Position numbers and translations under genes: made by a program. Of a stretch of DNA of 64,000 bases, positions 59,101-64,000 are shown piece by piece. Positions within the stretch are counted from its first letter, which is position 1; every line of letters begins with the position of its first letter. Below the pieces are notes generated by a model. That model saw nothing but the letters and a program-made list of their open reading frames with translations. It was not told the origin of the DNA and did not search any database. The DNA lies in assembly GCA_020746105.1 (NCBI GenBank), contig CM036622.1, positions 43,873,477 to 43,937,476 on the forward strand, written 5' to 3'. This DNA is from Trogon surrucura (lineage: Eukaryota; Chordata; Aves; Trogoniformes; Trogonidae).

Positions 59101-62100
59101 ATACCAACACACAGTGATGTGTTGGAATAATCGCTGGTTAATTGCTTTGCTTCAAGTATTGATAACAAGTGCAACCGTATCTCCCTCAAATGAAGATGTA
59201 AACAAAAAGAAAAGATCTAGTAAGATCAAGTAGACAAGCTTGACCAGTAGTAGAAAATGCTACATGGTCCTGAATTTTGGCAGCACACCTTGCCTCCCTC
59301 TCCCCTGCCGCCCTGGGGCCCTGGCTTGCTCACATCTGGGCAGGGGAGGGAGCAAGCACTGGTGGGGCACAGCAGCCTGGCTTTGTGCCCAGTCATGTTC
59401 TGAGAGGAAAACCCCTGTGATAGCTCACTCCTGTCCTCATGTGCCTGTGGACAGGGTTTAAAGTTTCTCTTTGCTCCATCTGCAAACAGGGATCAGGATG
59501 CTGGCTAGGGCTGCTGCCGACCCTGCTGTGACAACGTCACATCTTCTGGAGCCTGGCCTAATTAATTTAATTTGAGCTGCCAAGTAGTTCTCAGAGGGTA
59601 AGAGCTTCAAACTGCTCCTGTCTTAAATAGATTTGAAGAGATTAGCTGAAAGGGAAAGACTCAGTATCCAGGCCACTCCCTGCATACAGCCCAGCACAGT
59701 CTGACACTGATTTTCTGTAGAGATCTGAAATAACTTGCAAAGGGCAGGCAAGAAAAGAGAGAGACTCACCCATTTTCATACTTAAAGCACAACAAAACCA
59801 GCTTCAAACCCAGGAGGATCCATATGAGTGGGTAACACATTCAGCTAGGGTATTTTCACCTTGGTTTTGCTCAAATAAATGTTCCCACTCTTCATAAACC
59901 CTTTCATTTGGTGGCAAATTTCACTGCATCGCTGTCACTGTCCAGGAGTCCTCCCTGACCATGTCTTGAGTGGTGATTAAGCACTGAAAATTTGCATTGA
60001 AAAGACAGTGAGGGGGCAAGCACAGGTGCATGGCTCCGTGCTCTATCAACTCATGTAATGTAGATGCAGTTGATAATATTTTGGGATGATCTCTCTGTTT
60101 TGAAATGACCAGTGCCCAGAATAAAACTTGTGGCCCCCTGCGAGTTTTTTGACTTCCTTTGGACAGGTGGAAATGGCCACAGGCCATGAGACAGGGCTGA
60201 CCCTGACTCCAGCAGCAGCTGCTTCTTTGAAAGCTCCCCGGCACCTAGTGCGGGTGCAGCCACACCACAGTCTGCAGGGAGGCAGAGCTGCCCTCAGAGC
60301 AGGGTTTGACTCATAAAGTACCAAATCCCTTGGCTTGAGGAACCAATGGCACTCACAGATTTCTTCAGGGAACTCAAGATTTCAAAAGTATCATCCTCTT
60401 AGCCCTGCAAGTGGTGCCTGTGAAGGATGGAGCTGGGAGATCATCTGCCAGCCTCTGTATTATTCTCCTGAATTTTATCATCCTGTCTTGCATTTTTTCA
60501 GTTGTGGTGAGCTCTTTGTTCTTAGCACAAATCCAAGTCTGGTTATCAGAATGTTGATGAAAATATCCTTGTTTTTCTCCATCGCCTCTTAACATTTGTG
60601 CACTGTCAATCATTGAGTGACCCACAGCAGTGTGAAGCTTGGCTTTTTGGAATACAAACAGGTGGGAATGAGTTTTGATCTGCCAGGGGAAGTGTATAAT
60701 TCGAGTGCAACTACCTATGTAGCTTTGTTTGTGACTAAGTTTCCGTAACTCAGAGGAGGAATTCTGGCATCTGAGAAATCATGCGCTAAACACCAGTCGC
60801 AGGAGAAAATCAAGCAGAATTACTGTGGCCATGAAATTGGGGAAAATTCAGCTTGCTCTGACCTTAAGCTCAGGTTTTTTATACTTCCTGGGAAATCCTG
60901 GTGTTTTGCGCCTTCTCATGCTCACTCTAGACAGAGCATGCTCATCCTTATTCATCTTTGTCCTTAAAATCCCGAAGAGGATTTAAAACGCCTTTCCCAG
61001 GAAATGTGCCTTCTAATCCTCCAAGTGTACAAAGCAGAAATAGGTCCCAAACACCCAGCGTCTTACAAGGGAAAACAGATTAAAGTGCATCAAAGAGGAA
61101 TCTAACATGATGTTTTACTACCCTTTTTAGTGCCCTTCCTCTGTGCAGTTCCCTTCTTTAAGTTCGATTCCTGTTATCAATGACTTATATTTGTGTAACA
61201 GGGGCAGGCAAGTGTGTGTCAAAGGTTCCTGTCCTGCTGTGCCTGTCCTGCTGTTGGAACACCTCACATGAGAGACATCTCACCACCGAGTACTCATGGT
61301 TGGAATAGGAAAGCCACACAAAGGGCTCCAAGGAAAGATGGTTTCTTTCAATGTGCAAATGGGAATAGAGACAGAGGGGTGTGGGGACAGAGTGTCTTAA
61401 GATCTCAGGGCTGCCAAGCATGGGCAGGTTTTCAGAAAACCTGAGCTCCCATTAATTAAGTAAAATAACGGGCTAATTCTTCCAGAGAACTCGGGACAAG
61501 GGGAAATGAGCTCTTCTGGGGATCTTGCCTTATATAGTTATTGTAACAACTTGACTTGAGTGCCAAGGCCATGAAAATCCATCACAAAGTGACTTGCCAA
61601 AGTGATACAGGGAGTCTGTGATATATCTGGGGATCAAATCCTGATCTCTGAGACAAAGTACATTATTCAGGCCTCTTACTTGTCTGGAAAGCATAAGATT
61701 TGACATTGGCTTACATATGTTTCTTTAGACAAAAAAAAAAAAAAAATAGCTAAAAGCAAGTATTGCAATTTCTTAGGTGCCTTTTGAATGTTTCCTAGGG
61801 GAGCTCTAGAGAAGGACCTGACATCTCTATGACGAAATGTCCTCAGGGCTGTTATGACTGTGATAAGGTGGAGACAGACCACCTTGTCCTGCCCACCCTG
61901 AGCAGTGCAAAGGTCTTCGAGGCTCAGTAGGATTTCAGATCTTCCATGTACACATCATAATTTTTGAACAAATTTCTCCAGGGCTGCTAGGCATGATGAA
62001 GGCTTAGAGAATGCTTGTGAGCAGGTTGGTGAAGCATCTTTCCCCGATGCTTATAGCATTATACACAGGTAACTTTTCTTGCAGAAATACAAAGGCAAAA

Positions 62101-63245
62101 CTTAAACACTGTTCTGCAAGCAGTGAGAGGGGCAAGCACTGGTGTGGTGCCACAATTTCCATGATTTATACATGACATACCTTTTTATTCAATAGGATCT
62201 CTAGCTCAGCATTTCCTTCAGAGAGGCTTTCACACTGCAGCCTGGACAGCCACTTGGCTAATTGTAACAGCAATAATTACAGCTAAGGTAGCTGAAGGCA
62301 AGGCTTTCTTAGAGATGCAAGCTGTAGTTCTGGTTGCATTAAAAAGTGACTTACTCCCCCCCCAGCAGATCCTCCTGCCTTGCTAAAATTGTCAAGAACT
62401 GTCACATGAATATAGCCAAGGAACTACAGAGGCCACAGGACAAGACTCCAGTTCGAGTCAGACCCACCCTGACTTTCATTAGCAGAAATTACTTCTTCTC
62501 CCAAAGGAGCAGCTGTGAAGCCAGACCCACTCCCTTCCTGGTGTCTGGCTCTGCATTTTTCTCTGCCTGCACAGAATGACAGGCAGTGATCACCACCAGA
62601 CTTCAGTGCATTGTGACACCTGCCACTAACCTGGCCCATGTCATGGTCAGTGATACAGGGACCTGCCAGAGGTCCCAGGGCTTCTGCAGTCAGAGGTGTG
62701 AGAGAGCAAAAGGAACCTCTGTTATTACCTAACAAGAGCCATTACCCCCTTTGCCTTAATATCAACATTTTCTCAAGTCCAGCAAAGAGCTCTACTAACT
62801 CTATTTTCCTCATTAGCCTCTATTTTCAGGATCTCTGAGGTTCCTGTTCCAAAAGCCCAGTTTCCTTTCCTCTCAGCCTGCTGTTTCTTCATTTTCTCCA
62901 CAATGTGCCCCGATGACTCCACTTCAACAAGGTCCTCTGTTATTTGCTCCCATCTCATTGAATGCACCCTATAAAACAGGGAATTTATCCTGGTACTTTG
63001 CAGCAGGACAAGTTTGTGGGGAAGAAGTCTGTGGGCTGTGGGCAGGATCGTTGTAACCATACTTTCCTTTTGAGTCCTCAGAAGTGCTGCACACTGACTG
63101 GCCTCCTGATGCACGCCATGCTCTTGAGCTACTTCTGTCCACACTTTTGTTATTTAAAGAATAGCTTGGCAACATGTTGCTCCAAGCCTGGATTAAGAGT
63201 CAGCATCCTAAATCTACACACCATCATCTTGGGCAGGATGGCCTG
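50101..63245. other. Intergenic DNA, no gene seen
   Basis: This 13-kb stretch has no recognisable exon, RNA gene or transposon. Small items are an ATTA-rich cluster at 52118-52165, a 13-bp repeat at 56196-56218, a C-run at 62354-62362 and an A-run at 61730-61746. Frames of up to about 180 codons (such as 52365-52913 on the minus strand) show no domain that I recognise. Confidence 0.5.
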
Positions 63246-63250
63246 GTCTG

Positions 63251-63462
63251 TGCTGTTTCTCTAGCATTTTCCCCTCCTCTTCTTAAGTGTGTTATCCCAG
63301 AGGTGCTACCACCATCCCTGTTGACCTTGGCCTTGGCCAGCAGCAGGTCCATCATGGCTCTGTCAGACATAGGGAAAACTTCTGGCAGCTTCTCACAGAA
63401 ACCACCCTTACAACCCCCTCACACCCACCGCCCCACACACGTTGTCACCCAAACCCAAGGAG
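63251..63462 (+). mobile_element. 3' fragment of an ERVL-like LTR
   Basis: This stretch follows the last fifth of the LTR in MTPAP intron 4: CTTAAGTGTGTTATCCCAGA here against CTTAAGTATGTTATAGAGG there. It also contains GGCAGCTTCTCACAGAAACC and an ACCCAAACCCAAGGA end. The upstream 700-800 bases of the LTR are missing. It is noncoding. Confidence 0.7.
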
Positions 63463-64000
63463 TTCAGAAAGAAGCACAAGAGCAGCAGAAGGCTCCAGCT
63501 GCTCCAGTTTGGCTTGGTCCTTCCTGGTCTCGGATGAGCACTGCCACGGTGGCTTTTACTGTGTGTGCTCATGCTAGGGAGGGTACAAGATAAGATGGGG
63601 AGAGGGGAGTTCAGAGTGACATTGCTCATAAAATAAAGCAGGAGCTGACACTCTTAGAACTACCTGCTTCACCCCAAAACTGCTTTGGCTTAGTATCATT
63701 ATGTAACACAGTGTTAAAGATACACATACTTGACTGCAAGAACATGAATGCTTTGTTAATGCAGAGGACACCCTTAATCTCATAAATCAGAACTCAGTTG
63801 CCTTAATTTTTGATCCTGAACATCAGAATAAGTAATCTTCCTTTCCACAATAAAGATGAGTAAATAAATATTGCAGGACACAAAGAGCTCCTCCTGCAAC
63901 AGCAGAGCTTTCTAATAACAAGTTCTCCAAGGCAGAAACTTCAGTTTATAGCAGTCATTTGTCTAGTGCAAATGCTCCCTGCTGATGGATGAGCTTGTCT
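63463..64000. other. Intergenic DNA to window edge
   Basis: I see no gene or repeat that I can support here. Confidence 0.4.

Noticed and set aside
8926..63462. A provirus bounded by the two LTR pieces
   Set aside because: The first LTR has its own target duplication, the second is a truncated fragment 53 kb away, and no viral internal genes lie between them.

Overview
The window is nuclear DNA from a bird. It carries many CR1 retrotransposon fragments with the typical (ATTCTATG)n-type tails, an avian-type solo LTR, and a SINE made of a tRNA-Ile-like head joined to a CR1 tail. From memory, such SINEs (TguSINE1-like) are characteristic of passerines, so a passerine is likely but not proven. 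Splice signals, CpG-island promoters and low coding density all fit a vertebrate genome.

Layout. Positions 1-425 are a CpG-rich, GC-box-rich promoter-like segment with a composite interferon/STAT-type motif (61-82). It probably belongs to a neighbouring gene, perhaps the divergent MAP3K8 by human synteny, but no coding exon of that gene is visible. A second CpG island (about 1,660-2,200) is the promoter and first exon of MTPAP, the mitochondrial poly(A) polymerase. Nine coding exons on the + strand (1,778-16,794) join in frame to give a predicted 584-residue protein with the expected parts: a mitochondrial targeting sequence, an RRM-like domain, a pol-beta-type nucleotidyltransferase core with all three catalytic aspartates, and a PAP-associated domain. 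Intron 4 (5.3 kb) holds two sense CR1 fragments, a ~1-kb solo LTR with a perfect 5-bp target duplication, and a CR1 relic.

From about 17.35 kb to the end (47 kb) I find no supportable protein-coding exon. This is intergenic DNA with old and younger CR1 insertions (20.26, 29.27, 31.38-33.48, 39.16, 42.59 and 49.76 kb), the SINE at 21.84 kb, a 3' LTR fragment at 63.25 kb and minor simple repeats.

How it fits together. There is one housekeeping mitochondrial RNA-processing gene, with an NRF1-type motif just upstream of its start codon. It sits near an immune-looking promoter and is followed by a gene-poor, transposon-bearing interval. The most informative non-genic signal is the SINE, whose 3' tail matches that of a CR1 copy 21 kb away in the same window, as expected if that CR1 lineage supplied its retrotransposition machinery. 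I found no convincing evidence of an undescribed multi-gene system.
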